A stretch of 64,000 bases of DNA from Bidens hawaiensis (lineage: Eukaryota; Streptophyta; Magnoliopsida; Asterales; Asteraceae): NCBI GenBank assembly GCA_021521415.1, contig JAIQDT010001745.1, positions 248,001 through 312,000 of the forward strand. The letters run 5' to 3'. Below are positions 1 to 24,713 of the stretch, one piece after another. Every line of letters begins with the position of its first letter. The stretch's first letter is position 1. Below the pieces are notes generated by a model. It had not been told where the DNA came from, made no database searches, and saw only the letters and a program-made list of their open reading frames with translations. The translations under genes were made by a program, and so were the position numbers.

Positions 1-2
1 AG

Positions 3-12155
<12,153 letters not shown>

Positions 12156-13230
12156 AACTAGTCGATCCCATTTTATTATTCTTCACTTGCCAGCAGATGA
12201 AAGTAACCAACCGACCATCTTGAGATACAAGTTGTATAAGTGTGATGGGTAGATTGCATATTATCATGCCACACGGAACAGCATGATGTCATCATGGGGC
12301 TATATAGGCCAACATACAATACTAGTGTACAGGGCCATCTCATGGTGTTTGCTTTGACCATGATTATGCCATCATCATATTTGGATCTATGCCACAAGAT
12401 GCTGTTCCTGTTACTGTACATCTGTTTCTTGTTTTTAGATGAATTTTTGGTCAGGAGGAATGGGCGGTTCATGGTTATCATAAACTAAACCCAATGCTTC
12501 TGTTTACTTGAGCACCAAAATCAACTCTAGCATATGGTATTGTGTATAATTCTTGTTTTCTTTGGTTGATATTATTTGAATTAGTGTGGGCTTTTGTGTT
12601 TCTTTTTTTTTTTCATGATCTATGTAATTCATAACCATCATATAGTCATTTTCTTACTCTTCGTTTGAGTCCGAGCTTTTGGTTTTTATTTCTTGCAGTT
12701 GACTTTTGGTTTCTGTATATTTCGATTGGGGATTAAATTAGGGTGTAACGACGCATGAAAGCTACTTAAATCATAATTTACAAAAGTGATGCTGGAGAGA
12801 GCATACTAATACGCCCTCTCGCAAACCTTCTCTGCAATACGAAGCAAGCAAGCTAAGTTAATGGTTATTTTTTGGTATTCTGGGTGGTGTACTAGATCTA
12901 CAATACGATGCAAAACTTCTCTACAAAACTTCGGCTATTTTTTTTTGGCATTGTTGACCTTATTTAATGGTTTTAAAGAATGATTTATGACGTTAAGTCT
13001 CCTTAGAAATAAGTAATGGTGTCTAATTCAATACCTTTCCTGTAAAATCAACACAACTTATCGCACGTGCCTTGGTTTGAAGTATATGGTTCAAAAAATA
13101 CTTTGATATTAAACGGGCATCTTTTACGTTTAGAAGCATAGATAATCATCACTTTTTTAAGTACATAAAGTTACATGGGTTTTAATTCGATAATTCGTAG
13201 GTTGTTAATATAGGTCAAGTTATTCTATAA
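12156..13230. other. PI4K beta 3' UTR and AT-rich intergenic DNA
   Basis: Follows the kinase stop codon. No coding potential or conserved motif was recognised. The transcript end cannot be placed from sequence alone; the short open frames here look random. Confidence 0.5.
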
Positions 13231-13822
13231 AGGGGAACAAATATGAGAATGATGCTAAGGATTTATAACTACATAAAAAACCCCTTAAAAAGTTTTAAAA
13301 AATAAATAAAAAAAATCATAACTCAAATTTAATAAAAAAACAAAAAATGTAAAAACACAAAAATGTTTTCACCGTCTATCTTGTTCTCATAAAACAAAAA
13401 CCACAATGGTAAGTGAAAAAAATCGTGTCTTTTTGTTTATCATTGTGTTTTGTGTTTATTTTTGTCATTGATTGCGTCTTTTTTTCTTGACATTGTATAT
13501 TTTTTTTATATTATGTTATATTACTTAACATTGTGCTATATTTTATTCGGCATTGTGTAATTTTGCGATCTATTGTGTCTTTTTTAGTTATAATTGTGTA
13601 TTTTGTTCATTTTCGTCATCGTGTCTTTTCGTCATTTTTTTTGTAATTTTTTTTATTTTCTTTTGAACAGAAATAATGGAGGAAACATTTTAGTTTTTTA
13701 ATTTTTTTCGTTTTTTATTTATATTTTGAGTTATGATTTTTTTTTATTATTTTTTGAATTTATTTTAAGGGGTTTTTTGTGTGGTCACAAATCCTTCTCG
13801 CACTTCTCATTTTTGTCTCCCT
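13231..13822. mobile_element. Long-TIR MITE or fold-back element
   Basis: Ends AGGGGAACAAATATGAGAATG and its diverged inverted counterpart CTTCTCATTTTTGTCTCCCT. The inverted similarity extends inward through AAGGATTTATAACTACATAAAAAACCCCTT and the poly-A/T-rich arms to over 100 bp on each side. The centre contains repeated TTGTGTCTTTTT-type stretches. No coding capacity. No clear target duplication was seen, so the superfamily is not assigned. Confidence 0.65.
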
Positions 13823-13925
13823 TTGTATTTTAACTTTACCCTGTTAATATAATACTAATTTATCATAAAATGCGCTTTAAAGATTTTTTAACGATTAATA
13901 TTCTTGATTTATTTTCAAGGTAGAT

Positions 13926-14251
13926 TGTTATGGATAGTATGATAATATTGTTATAATTTAACAAAAATTAACACAAGATTAGTGCTAAGACTTGAGAACT
14001 TTAGAGAATTTGGTAAAGAGAGAAAGTAGTGAAATGTATCACTTATGAATGTGTATGTATGGGGTGCATTTACTCCTTTACATTGAGCTAGTATTTATAC
14101 TACAAAAGATTAACTTTTTCTCTAGACAAGATTAACTATTTGATGGTCATGAAGTATGGTACATTATCAATAAGTTTGACAAAGAGCTCATCCATTTGCT
14201 TGGTAGATCTAGATGGCAAATCTTGATTTTGTAAAATAGATATTCATAACA
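13926..14251 (-). repeat. 3' LTR of the decayed Copia
   Basis: 326 bp with plus-strand ends TGTTATGG and CATAACA. It is preceded (minus strand) by the polypurine tract CCAAGAGGGAG at 14252-14262. Confidence 0.75.
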
Positions 14252-14712
14252 CTCCCTCTTGGATAACACTTTGAAAACTTTCGGGACTTGATGTACCGCC
14301 TCGTTAAAAACCTTGCTAAAGAAAAACCCAATGGAAAAAAAATTTAGTCAAGAGAAAAAGAGTGCAGTTTGTAGCTCCCCCTCAAGTTGCAATATATAAG
14401 GTGTTACATTCTCTATACATGGCGCATGCCAATGCCATGAACGTGTTTCCTAAATGTTGTTGTAGGAAGTGCTTTTGTGAAAAGATTAGCTGAGTTGTTG
14501 CTGGATTGGACATATCTTATCTAGACCTGATTGTCTTTAATAAGGTTCCGAGTATACTCAAAGTATCTTGGTGGTATGTGCTTTGTTCTGTCACTTTTGA
14601 TATACCCTTCCTTCATCTGAGAGACACAAGCTGCATTATTTTCATAGAGGGGAATTGGACTTCGATCTTTCTCTAAGTCCACAAGAAGTCAATATGTGTC
14701 GTGACATAGATC

Positions 14713-17663
14713 TTAACCATACGCATTCTCTTGAAGCTTCATGCAGTGCAATGACTTTAGCGTGATTTGAAGATGTTGCAACGAGTGTTTGTTTCCGAGA
14801 ACGCCATGAATCGCAGTTCCTCCATTCTTAAATACGTATCCAGTTTGAAATTTTGCTTTATGAGGATCAGATAAATAACTTGCATCTGCATAACCAACCA
14901 ACCCTTCTTTTGAATCGTTAGGATAAAACAAGCTTAGATCAACAGTACCTCGAAGGTATCGAAATATGTGTTTAATCCCGTTCCAATGCCTTTTAGTAGG
15001 GGCCGAACTAAATCTTGCTAACAAATTAACTACGAAAGAAATGTCTGTCCTTGTACAGTTAGTAACATACATAAGAGCTCCAATTGCACTAAGGTATGGT
15101 ATCTCTGGATCAATAATCTCTTCATTATCTTCGCAAGGACAAAATGGATCGTTGTCAACATTGAGTGATTTAACAACCATCAGGGTGCTTAAAGGATTTG
15201 CTTTGTTCATTTGAAAGCTTTAAGAGTTTCTTAGTATAAATTGACTGATGCACAAGTATCCCATTATGCATATGCTCAATCTGCAAACCAAGATAATATT
15301 TGGTTTTTCCAAGGTCTTTCATTTCAAATTCTTTCTTTAAGAGAACAATTGCTTCATGAATTTCTTTTTGTGTCCCAATTAAATTTAGATCATCAACATA
15401 CGCAGCTATGATCACATATCCTGATGTTGTCTTCTTAATGAAGACGCATGGACAAATAAGATTATTTGTGTATCATTTGCTTATCAAATAATCACTCAAA
15501 CGATTGTACCACATCCTTCCAGATAGTTTCTTAGTTTCAGTCCATACAAGAATCTTTGTAACTTGATGGAATACATTTCCTTAGGCTTTGAGCTTAATGC
15601 TTCGGGGAGTTTAAATCCTTCAGGAATTTTCATATAGATGTCACTGTCTGGTGATCCATACAAGTAAGCTGTGACAACTACCATAAGACGCATCTCTAAA
15701 TTTTTAGAGACTGCTAAGCTTATTAAATATCTAAAGGTTATTGCATCCATAACAGGGGAATATGTTTCATCATAGTCAATCCCTGGTCTTTGTGAAAAAC
15801 CTTGAGCTACAAGTCTAGCTTTGTATCTTGTAACTTCATTTCTCTCATTTCATTTTCGTACAAAAACCCATTTATACCCTACAGGCTTTACAACCTTTGG
15901 TGTAATAACAATAGGTCCAAAAACCTTTTGACTGTTTAGTGAATCTAATTCAGCTTGCATGGCATCTTTCCATTTGTACCAATCTTGTCGATTTTGACAT
16001 TCATTTACACATTTTGGTTCAGGGTCATCATTTTCTTCCATAATATTGCTTGCCACGGAATAAAAAAATATATCATTAATATTTTCCATTTCATCTTGAT
16101 TCCACATTATATGTGTTTAACCATAGTTGATTGACAACTCTTTAATGGAATCATTTAGTTCTTCCTGGGGGAAGGTTGTATAATTTACTCCTTCCTGAGG
16201 GAAGGTTTTTCCATTCTTTCCATCATTAGGGTCATTATCCTTTTCAGAGCCCTTTCTTTTTTTGAGGATTTTTATCCTTTGAACCGATTGCCCTCCCACG
16301 TTTTAAATGTTTTTGGGATTCATGAGGTTCATTATTATGGTTTTGCTTACTTGGAATCTCAACTCGAGTTGGAGCATTAGCAGCCGGTATATGAGATTTA
16401 GTGACCCTGTTTATATATCAGTAAATGCATCAGGTAACTGATTTGCAATTTCTTGTAGATGTATTATTTTTTGAACCTCTGTCTCACTTTGTTTTGACCT
16501 TGGGTCTAGGTGTAACAATGATGGCACACACCATGATAAATCTCTCTCTTGCCTTTTCATTTCTCCCCCTAATGCCGGGAATATTGTCTCGTTAAAATGA
16601 CAATCAACAAAACTTGTTATAAATACATCACCTGTTAAAGGTTCAAGGTATCTTATGATGGAAGACGTTTCATATCCAACATATATTCCCAACCTTCTTT
16701 AAGGACCCATTTTTGTGCGCTGTGGTAGTGCAATAGGAACATACACAACACACCCAAAAATTCTAAGGTGGGAGATGTTTGGCTCATTTCTAGAAACAAG
16801 TTGTGTGGGAGAGTATTTATGATTTGCACTTGGTCTCACACGAATTAATGATCCAGCATGCATAATTTCATGACCCCAAATAGAAACATGGAGTTTTGTC
16901 CTCGTTATTAATGGTCTAGCTATTAGTTGTAGGCGTTTGATCCACGACTCGACTAAACCATTTTGTGTGTGTATGTGAGCAACAAGGTGTTCAACAAAAA
17001 TCCCTACAGACGTGCAATAATCATCAAAAGCATGCTATGTAAATTCTCCCGCATTATCAAGCCTTACTCTTTTAATGGTATAATCGGGAAAACATGCACA
17101 TAATTTGATAATTTGAGCAAGAAATTTTGCAAAAGCGACAATACGAGACGATAATAAAGTGACATAAGACCATCTGTTGGATGAGTCTAGTAAGGCCATG
17201 AAGTATCTAAATGGTCCACATGGTGGATGAATTGGTCCACATATGTCACCTTGAATTCTTTCAAGAAGCATTGGTGATTCTTTATCAACTTTTATTACAA
17301 AGGCATTGTAATTAATTTGCCAAGAGAACAAGATGTACATTGAGACATTTTATCTATTTTGTGGATCTTTTGATCTTTCAATGGACGCCCATGTGTATTT
17401 TCAATGATCCTTTTCATCATTGTGGATCCTGGATGGCCTAATCTGTCATGTCTTAAGTTTATGATACCAGAATCACAACAATTTTCTTTGACTGCCACAT
17501 GTGCTTGAGGCACATTTATATATGTATAATGTAAACTAGAATGGAGCATTGACAGTTTTTTCAATATATGATATTTGCTTATGATATGCAAATATTTTTC
17601 ATTACTAACAGTCATTGACTGAGTATCATATCCATTATGATATATGTTTTTGAAACTCAACAA
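14713..17663 (-). pseudogene. Copia pol remnant (GAG-pre-integrase, integrase, RT, RNase H)
   Basis: Reading leftward: LRHDRLGHPG (GAG-pre-integrase, about 17,440) and CTSCSLGK; integrase core with GDICGPI and RLDNAGEF (two catalytic Asp regions, 17,035-17,340); GYKWVFVRK (RT start, about 15,850); AYLYGSPDSDIYMKIPEGF (RT); AAYVDD at about 15,400 (catalytic YVDD); then RNase H with GYADASYLSD. Several frameshifts and stops separate the blocks, so no full polyprotein can be made. The family call is secure from motif order; the lineage within Copia is not resolved. Confidence 0.85.
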
Positions 17664-17727
17664 ATTTCTTGTTGATTTTAGGGAAAATAAAGCATTTTCT
17701 ATTTTGAGCTTTGTACCATTTGGTAAC

Positions 17728-18891
17728 TGATGCTAGACTGTCGCTATCTAGTAAAAAAAATTAAAATTAGTTCCTAATCACCTAAGCAAGCTAGGGTAAG
17801 TAGGGTGTCGAACACAAGGAGTATGTGGTCAATGTAAATCGTGCAAACCAGTTTATGATATTATGAAGTAACAAGTTTTAGTGCTGATCACACAAGCAAA
17901 TAAGTTAGTTTTAATAATGATTAAGCAAATTATCGAATTCAAACAATTAACAAAGATGAATCATCCCCGGGGTTCAATAATGTAGTTTAACAGTTTCTCA
18001 TGCAACCTAACCGATTAATTATCACAGACTGACTAAAGACTGATTAACAAGTTAAACCTTAGGCACCAACAATCGCTAACACACGACACTGGTTATCAGA
18101 CGCTCCCTTACAGTGTGACTCAACTAAGGTCAATTGTGTGCTTTGTTGTATTCAATCTAATCAAACAACCCTATGAGCAATTACTATAGAAACCGACAAA
18201 CCAATCATTCTAATCAACGTAAACCTAAACCGATTGAATGCACAACAATACTAAATATCAATACTCATAGATCAATCAATGATAATTACAAATAGTATGT
18301 TCATGGTTACATTCAAAACTGAATAAAATACAAACTCTACATCCCGAGAATGAATCGGAGAGATTAGCCGAGCCTCGACATCATGGAATCTTCAATAGTG
18401 ATGACATGGAACATGTACGTGGTCTCGGTATGATCCGGTATGGTAGAATCGCCTCTCTTATGCTCTAGAAGTTGCTTGGAAGTGGTTATGGAAGAATAGG
18501 GCCGAGCTTGATGAAAATAATATAAAACCCTAAATTTCCCGTTTGCGTCACCCATTGCGATACGCGATGGGGTCTTTTGTGGTCCATCGCTTATCACGAT
18601 GGACCATGGTCAAACTTCATTTAAGTCCCATCGCAATACGCGATGGGTCTTCTGGCTAGCCCATCGCGTATCGCGATGGGCCTCTTCACCAGCAACAATT
18701 ATTCTTTTGCACTGTTTTGCATGCTGTACGTCCCGGGTCTTCATCCCGTGCCTCAACAGGTCCAAATTAGCTGCTTTAACGTCTATGACCTGAAATACAA
18801 TAAAAACGTATGAAGTATCAAAGTTCCCACAATAAACGGTTAAAACTAGTAAATAAACGAACTATAAAATATACAAATTAACCAACCATCA
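17728..18891 (-). repeat. 3' LTR of Athila-type element (1,164 bp)
   Basis: Plus-strand ends TGATGCTAGACTG and ACCAACCATCA (TGATG/CATCA inverted ends). It is followed inward by CATCCCCACATTTATC, the complement of the Athila-like purine tract GTGGGGATG. The first about 119 bp match 27194-27312 closely. It contains four palindromes (18551-18680). Confidence 0.8.
18551..18680. repeat. Palindrome cluster 1 (4 copies, CCCATCGCGTATCGCGATGGG type)
   Basis: Copies start near 18551, 18583, 18627 and 18660, spaced 32, 44 and 33 bases. Each is a 21-base imperfect to perfect palindrome with a 3-base centre. The copy at 18660-18680 is perfect in its arms. Confidence 0.9.
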
Positions 18892-20573
18892 CATCCCCAC
18901 ATTTATCTTTTGCTTGCCCTCAAGCAAACTCTAAAGTAAACATTAACCTCCATCATATGTATGCGAATTATCGCCATTAATACTAGTAAGGTATAAGGTC
19001 ATACCCAGTTTCCCAGACTGACACTTTCTAGATTGACATCCCACAAATAAGGTTAAATGGTACTAAAAAACAATAGAGCCGCCCAAACGAGTGTACTTTG
19101 TTTTCGGTTAAGGCATACATGTCAATACCCCTCACACTATCAACACTCCTCTTGGTTTAATATCTGGACTAGCAAAAGATGTGCAGTATATGTCTCTGCC
19201 CTCAAATACCAAGTACGAGTTACAACTTAATAAGCTTGCAGGCCAGTCTTATCTCCACCCATTACCAACCGGTTGCGTAAAGACTCGGACTAGGGTTTTG
19301 CTGGGGATTAGGTTTGGGTGCGAATTAGGTATATTTAGTGACTTAGGTGGATGAAACCCAATTTAACTAATACATACACAACTAATCAAAATCAAACAAA
19401 CCACTAATTATAGAACTGATCATAATCAACATTCTTTTTGGCTTTTTGCTGAATTTTCCATTTTTTTTGCATCAATAAACGATACACAGAAATAAATAAA
19501 TTTATACAACTCTGACAAACACATATTTACAACTCTACCGAGACATACATACATTGTGTACTACGCTCTACAACTGACTAAGCACAACTCGATAACGAAC
19601 TAGATTTCTTCACATAGGGTTAAAATAAAATGAAAGGCCAAGGCTGAAATGGTGTGTAGTGTTCGGTTTAGTAAATGAAAGGGAATATGGTCCAAACGGG
19701 CTCCTAGGGGGATAATGTTGGGTAAGAAATTTTTATTTAGTGGGGGAAAAATGTATGTTATGGGTTTCTAAAGTCCTAATCTCCATACAGGTGGTGGTAT
19801 TAAGATCTCGAAAAGCATGTGACAAGCAAGTTCTAATTCTGTAAGACATACTGGTTTTCCTCAATAAATGGTGTAAGACATGTTTTATATCTATTAAATA
19901 ATATGTGTATTAAGTATAGGGGGCCATCTCATAATATGTCTGGAATAATGGGCTGCCGATATGAAACATGTATACCCGTCCCCATGACTCGTTATCACCG
20001 CCTAAACGACCCCATTTTCAACTTCTCTTTTTGAAAACATTTGTAAGTAAGACTATCGAGAAGGTGAAAAACCAACCATGACCAAAAACCTATAACTTGA
20101 CATTAATGACAATAATTAACAGTTAACAACTTTAGTTTCCTAACACTCTTCGAGGTACTATCGGACTAAAATCTTCAAATTTCCCCCATCCCCAACTTGA
20201 GGTTTACATTGCCCTCAATGTTAAAATATTTAAACAATTAATGGACATTCGAGGGACGGGGTTGAAATTGACTGTTTAACAATTTAAAAACTCGGGGCTT
20301 TAATGTGATGGTTCTACTAAGCAATTATACAATTACACTTTTAACATTTAAACTAATAAAAACAAACTAGATTATGAAACTGAAATCACCTGATATCATC
20401 GACAATGGAATTGAACAATTGGCTCGCGAACTCTCGTAAACACTCGTACACACTCGTCTCAACCAAATACCAAAACTGACAACCAAACCTGCAAAATCTT
20501 GAGACGTGTAGAAGCAAGCTTCTCACAAGTGTAAGACATAGGTCTTTTAAGAGTTGTAAAAATGATTTTATGT
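18892..20573. other. Athila-type 3' internal spacer, non-coding
   Basis: AT-rich sequence between the 3' LTR and the SINE-like insertion. No ORF of family-like character. The adjacent phrase about a pyrimidine-rich tract (CATCCCCACATTTATC) is the likely plus-strand primer site on the minus strand. Confidence 0.5.
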
Positions 20574-20973
20574 CCACGCCCTGCTTGCGGTGCGCACATA
20601 TAATGTATATATGTGTGAACCCTTTGGTGGGCAAAAGTAAAATTGCACTAATTTTGACGTTATTTTACTAATCACGTGAAAATAACGTTAAAAGTGGCGG
20701 AAGGTTAATCAGGCATCATGTGGTGGCGTTGATAGCCGAAAGACAAGGGCACATGCACCAATCAGCCGGTGTCCCGATGATTGAGTGTTATGTGTCTTAT
20801 TTCCAAGGCTTGATTCAAAACTACTATCGAGCCGGGGGTCTCACCGGAAGCAGCCTCTCTATCCCTATGGGATAGAGGTAAGGCTGTCTACATCTTACCC
20901 TCCTCAGACCCTACCATAGCATTGCTATTGGTGGGATATACTGAGTACGATGATGATGATGATGATGATGATG
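20574..20973 (+). mobile_element. SINE-like retroposon, 400 bp, with 16-bp target duplication
   Basis: Flanked by identical AAAAATGATTTTATGT at 20558-20573 and 20974-20989. The 3' half (CTCTCTATCCCTATGGGATAGAGGTAAGG, CCCTCCTCAGACCCTACC, GGGATATACTGAGTA) resembles the 3' domain of plant TS/Au-like SINEs, and it ends in a (GAT)n tail at 20949-20973. A weak tRNA B-box-like GATTCAAAACT lies near 20,813. The 16-bp duplication and simple-repeat tail are direct observations. The SINE label is inference, since an A box is not clear. Confidence 0.7.
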
Positions 20974-21349
20974 AAAAATGATTTTATGTTAATTTTATTA
21001 AAACAATTACCGAGCCGAATTAAGTCGTTTCATAATAAATGTTGTTAAACAAGTTAAAAATGTTAAAAGACCTAACTTACTTTCGTAGGATTCACAATTG
21101 CATTTAGCGTATGTAACAAGCCCTTTAAACTCCCCGGTAGCCCGGGTGGACGAGTGAGGTCTCGTGAGGGTTTATAGTGAACTACACCCACAAAGTTCCA
21201 AATACAACAGAATATACAATTAAATCAACCCAACAGCCACAACAAAAGATATATATACATATAAGCCCAACCAGTTACCCCATACAATATTCCCAATATA
21301 ATATTAATATTATACAGACCATGCGAATAAAAATAAAATAAAAGATAAA

Positions 21350-22860
21350 ATGAAAGGAAAAAAGGTAACCAAAGCTACTGTGGTGGCGGCGCGTCCTCGT
21401 CAACATCCTGTGGGTCTGCAGGCCGCTCTATATATATGGTCAGCGAAGGTGGAAGCGGTACCTGCAAATGAACAAATAATAATAAAAAATAATCATCATG
21501 ACGGGCCAGGTGGGCCCGCGTCTCATCCACATGGGCTCGAACCTCCTCCTGATGGGCCCGAGCCTCCTCCCGCATCTCCAGCTGCTGCTGATAAATCATC
21601 TCTAATGTGACTGGCTGCTGCGGTGGTGGCTGTGATGATGAAGATGTTGGTTGCCTTAGTGGAAACTACTGCTGAGGGCGCATCATGCGTGGGATCAACA
21701 CGTGCTACCGATGAGTAGGAATCCGCATCTTCATAGCCACGCATGCTGTAGTCCCCTGTGGTGGTGGTACATGCGGGCCATGTAGGACCAGACTAATACC
21801 GGTGGATCATGAATCTCACAAATCCCGGCCCGACTAGTCTCCTCCAATCCATAAACTCCCGTAACCAGACCCGGAGTAAAATACTCAACTGGATATCGGT
21901 TGTACGCCTCGAGTCGCTCGGCGATCCTCGTGATATATGACCCTAATGATAAGCATGCTGAGGAACCCTATAGGATGCGACCTCGTGCGAACGACAAGAG
22001 CAGCAACATCGCCACATTGGCCTCTCGGCGGCAAGTGATAGAAAGAAGACACAGTAGATCGAGGTTGCTGCACTTCTCGTGACCCGAGTGTCGGCCCATG
22101 ATAGTACAGGTAACGATCCTGTGAATATAGCGATGGACGGGTCCCTGATGGATGACTTCACAACAATGCTGAAGTGGGCCCCGTCGGCGATCTGTGCCCA
22201 AAACTGCCCTAGCTAGTCCTTTGTGAGCCAGTGCTCACGGTCCCGCTGAGATCGCTGCGTGTAGCCTCGGAAGCTCTGCAGGAACTCCAGAATCTGGACC
22301 TTCTCCGGAGTATAAAATCTCGTGGCTACAGAGAAGTCGGGAACCGACATCTCATACAGATGCCGTCCCAATGAGAAGGACACCGCATGTGGCTCAAGAA
22401 AATCGGTGGACGCGTAGGTAAAAGTTGAATAAAACTCACGTGTGAGATCGACATATGGGATCGAGTCACACTCGAGCACTTGGGTCCACCGATCAGTCAA
22501 ATATGCACGTACCTGGGCGTCGGCGCCCAAATCCCGCAGCAACGTCCAATCAAAAGACCGGTGACGTAGAAGCTGCATATATCAAATCCTGGTCAGCCTA
22601 GTGTACTCGTCGGTGAGAATGCCGATCCTGAGTACCTTGTGGTGTGTATGGCGACCATTACCAACAATAGTCTCTCTCTCAACGTCCGGAGTAAGCGGTA
22701 ACTCCGGACCGTCAAACTTGATGACGCGAGGTGGTCTCCGCTGTCTAGGTCGGTGCGGCTCGGGATCACCCCGAGGAGCAGCAAAAGGACCACGGCGGCC
22801 CGAACCCTTAAGTCGGGTCCTCTGCCTCTTGCGCCCGGCGGTGCTATCAGATATATATGC
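21350..22860 (-). pseudogene. Athila env-like/ORF-1-type remnant
   Basis: GC-richer than its surroundings. The minus strand encodes, in one main frame with an in-frame TGA near 22,580, a basic N-terminal part (RLKGSGRRGPFAAP) and then a 121-residue block (MQLLRHRSFDWTLLRDLG, VRAYLTDRWTQVLEC, LTREFYSTFTYAS, SFSLGRHLYEMSVPDFS). This is like the plant ATHILA ORF-1 domain found downstream of pol. The C-terminal part (EEARAHQEEVRAHVDETRAH) is helical. The role of this ORF is unknown; env-like is a positional label only. It is broken by stops and frameshifts. Confidence 0.65.
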
Positions 22861-22869
22861 AAAATCAAA

Positions 22870-23640
22870 TAGTCAAGTTAGATATGTCAACAATGACTGT
22901 GGCGACGGCCGTATAGCATTTCGGTCGCGGTCGTCTCACATAATAAAATAACATTTAATTAATAAAATAATAAAAAAAATAAATAAAAATGAAAAATTCG
23001 GGGACACCCTGTGCAATATTTTATAAAACAAGATTTTCCTGCCCGAATAAAGATTGACTACGGGCAGTCAATCAATTTTCAATTCAAATCCAAACAAACA
23101 CGCATCCCCACAACTCGATTAACAAACTCAACCAAAGACTCGACTCGAACTATTAACTAACAGACAACTATTAACAAACTGACTCGAACAAAATACACAA
23201 ACTGACTGATTATCTCGATTAACGTACAAACAAATCCCATGCCGGAAAATAATGAATTATGTGACAAATCGGGTTTAGAATATAACACATTAATAAAATA
23301 TTAATAAAATATTATTAAATCAAGTTCAAAAAGATCGTATAATATCGAACCCTCACTATCATTAAATAATAATAAAACAATGATTTTAAGTTCTGAACTC
23401 AAAAACCCGATTTATCACAACTTACGTTTAACAAAACCGATAACCAAATCTAACGAACTAAATAATAAAACCATCAAACAAACCCATCAACCCAAAAACT
23501 TTCGAATTTCCCGACTAAAACTATATAACCGACCCGGACCTACGACGTAACCCAATACTATCCATCCGCAAAGCTTCAAATATCCAAACCGAACATTATG
23601 AATTTATATCCCGACATAATATACCTCAAGGTCGGGTCAA
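22870..23640. other. Non-coding spacer of the Athila-type element
   Basis: AT-rich, with no ORF or motif that I recognise, between the env-like remnant and the GGTGGTGAT-rich tract. Confidence 0.45.
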
Positions 23641-23659
23641 GCACGAATAAGAATAAGAA

Positions 23660-24080
23660 ACAATAACGGCATCGGCAGTGGACGGTGGTCGCTGGTGGTA
23701 ACCGGTGACGAGAATGTGAGGTGACGTCGGAGGTGAACGGAGACTGTGGTGATGGTGATAACTGCTGGAAAAGTGGTGGTCAATGATGGTGATGAAGATG
23801 GTGGTCTACGGCGGTGATGGTGGTTGACGGTGATGTTGACGGCGGAATGTGGTGATGGTGATCACTGAGTGGTGTGATGGCGGAGGATGGTGGTGATAAT
23901 GAGGGTGGAATACGGTGGTTAATAGTGGTGACAGGTGGTGGTGTCTGGTGATTGATGATGGTGGTGAGTGCGGTGGCGTAACGGAGAAGAAGAAAAAGCG
24001 GAGGTCGGAGATTGTGGATGGTGGATAGAGACGAAGAAGAAGAAGAAGTGAAAGGGAAGAAGAAGAAGAGACACAAATTT
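23660..24080. repeat. Low-complexity GGTGGTGATGG-rich tract
   Basis: Imperfect trinucleotide-rich sequence (GGTGGTGATGG, then GAAGAAGAAGAA). It opens long His/Ser-rich frames on the minus strand that are composition artefacts. Confidence 0.75.
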
Positions 24081-24107
24081 TATTAAATATTTTTCCGGAT
24101 CTTTTAT

Positions 24108-24319
24108 GACCCATCGCGATACGTGATGGGTCAAACACAACTGGGTCGCGTATCACCACCCAATTGGGTTTCAATTAGGGTTCGACCCCATCGCGATACG
24201 TGATGGGGTATGGAGGGACGCCATCTCGTATCTTGATGACGTCATTTATGTCTGGGATCCCCCCTCCATCGCGACACGCGATGGAGATGTTGCTAAGCCC
24301 ATCGCGTATCGCGACGGGC
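24108..24319. repeat. Palindrome cluster 2 (6 copies, same family as cluster 1)
   Basis: Copies near 24110, 24142, 24187, 24221, 24265 and 24298, spaced about 32, 44, 34, 44 and 33 bases. The unit is therefore about 77 bp with two palindromes, the same geometry as at 18551-18680, 5.5 kb away. Core form: CCATCGCGATACGYGATGG. Confidence 0.9.
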
Positions 24320-24713
24320 TTTGTTAACAGAAAGTTTTGCACGAAAATGGGTTCGAACATTTTCTGACCTGACCACTTTTCGACATCCCGACATCACCCC
24401 GAACACGTTTCTGAACTCAAAACATACTTTTCGTACCTAGAAAGACGTGTAATTGACCAAACTCTTACCGAAATTCATTAACTTCCAACTCTTCAAACAA
24501 GCTTCCCCACACTTAACTTTTGCTGCACAAAACTCAAGACAACAATAACACAAGACTCAACAAAATGAAAACAAATTGGACAGACACTTACAAACCCCAG
24601 GTGGCCTCCCCTAAGCGCTGAATTTCATGTCTACATCTCGAAAGTTCCTTGAACTCTCAATTGTCTTCATAGACCGGTGAAGTCACAATGAAACTCCCCG
24701 ATTCCTTGTCCAT

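Larger units (their letters stand above)
13926..17727 (-). mobile_element. Ty1/Copia retrotransposon, decayed, 5' part missing
   Basis: Minus-strand element: 3' LTR at 13926-14251, purine tract, then RNase H, RT, integrase and GAG-pre-integrase remnants in the Copia order. It is cut off at 17727 where the Athila-type LTR begins, so gag, protease and 5' LTR are not present next to it. Confidence 0.85.

Noticed and set aside
23780..24174. His/Ser/Pro-rich frames on the minus strand
   Set aside because: Explained by the GGTGGTGAT low-complexity tract.
18551..24319. Regularly spaced palindromes considered as a CRISPR-like array
   Set aside because: Plant retrotransposon context, no unique spacers of constant length, and the spacing is explained by a 77-bp tandem unit.
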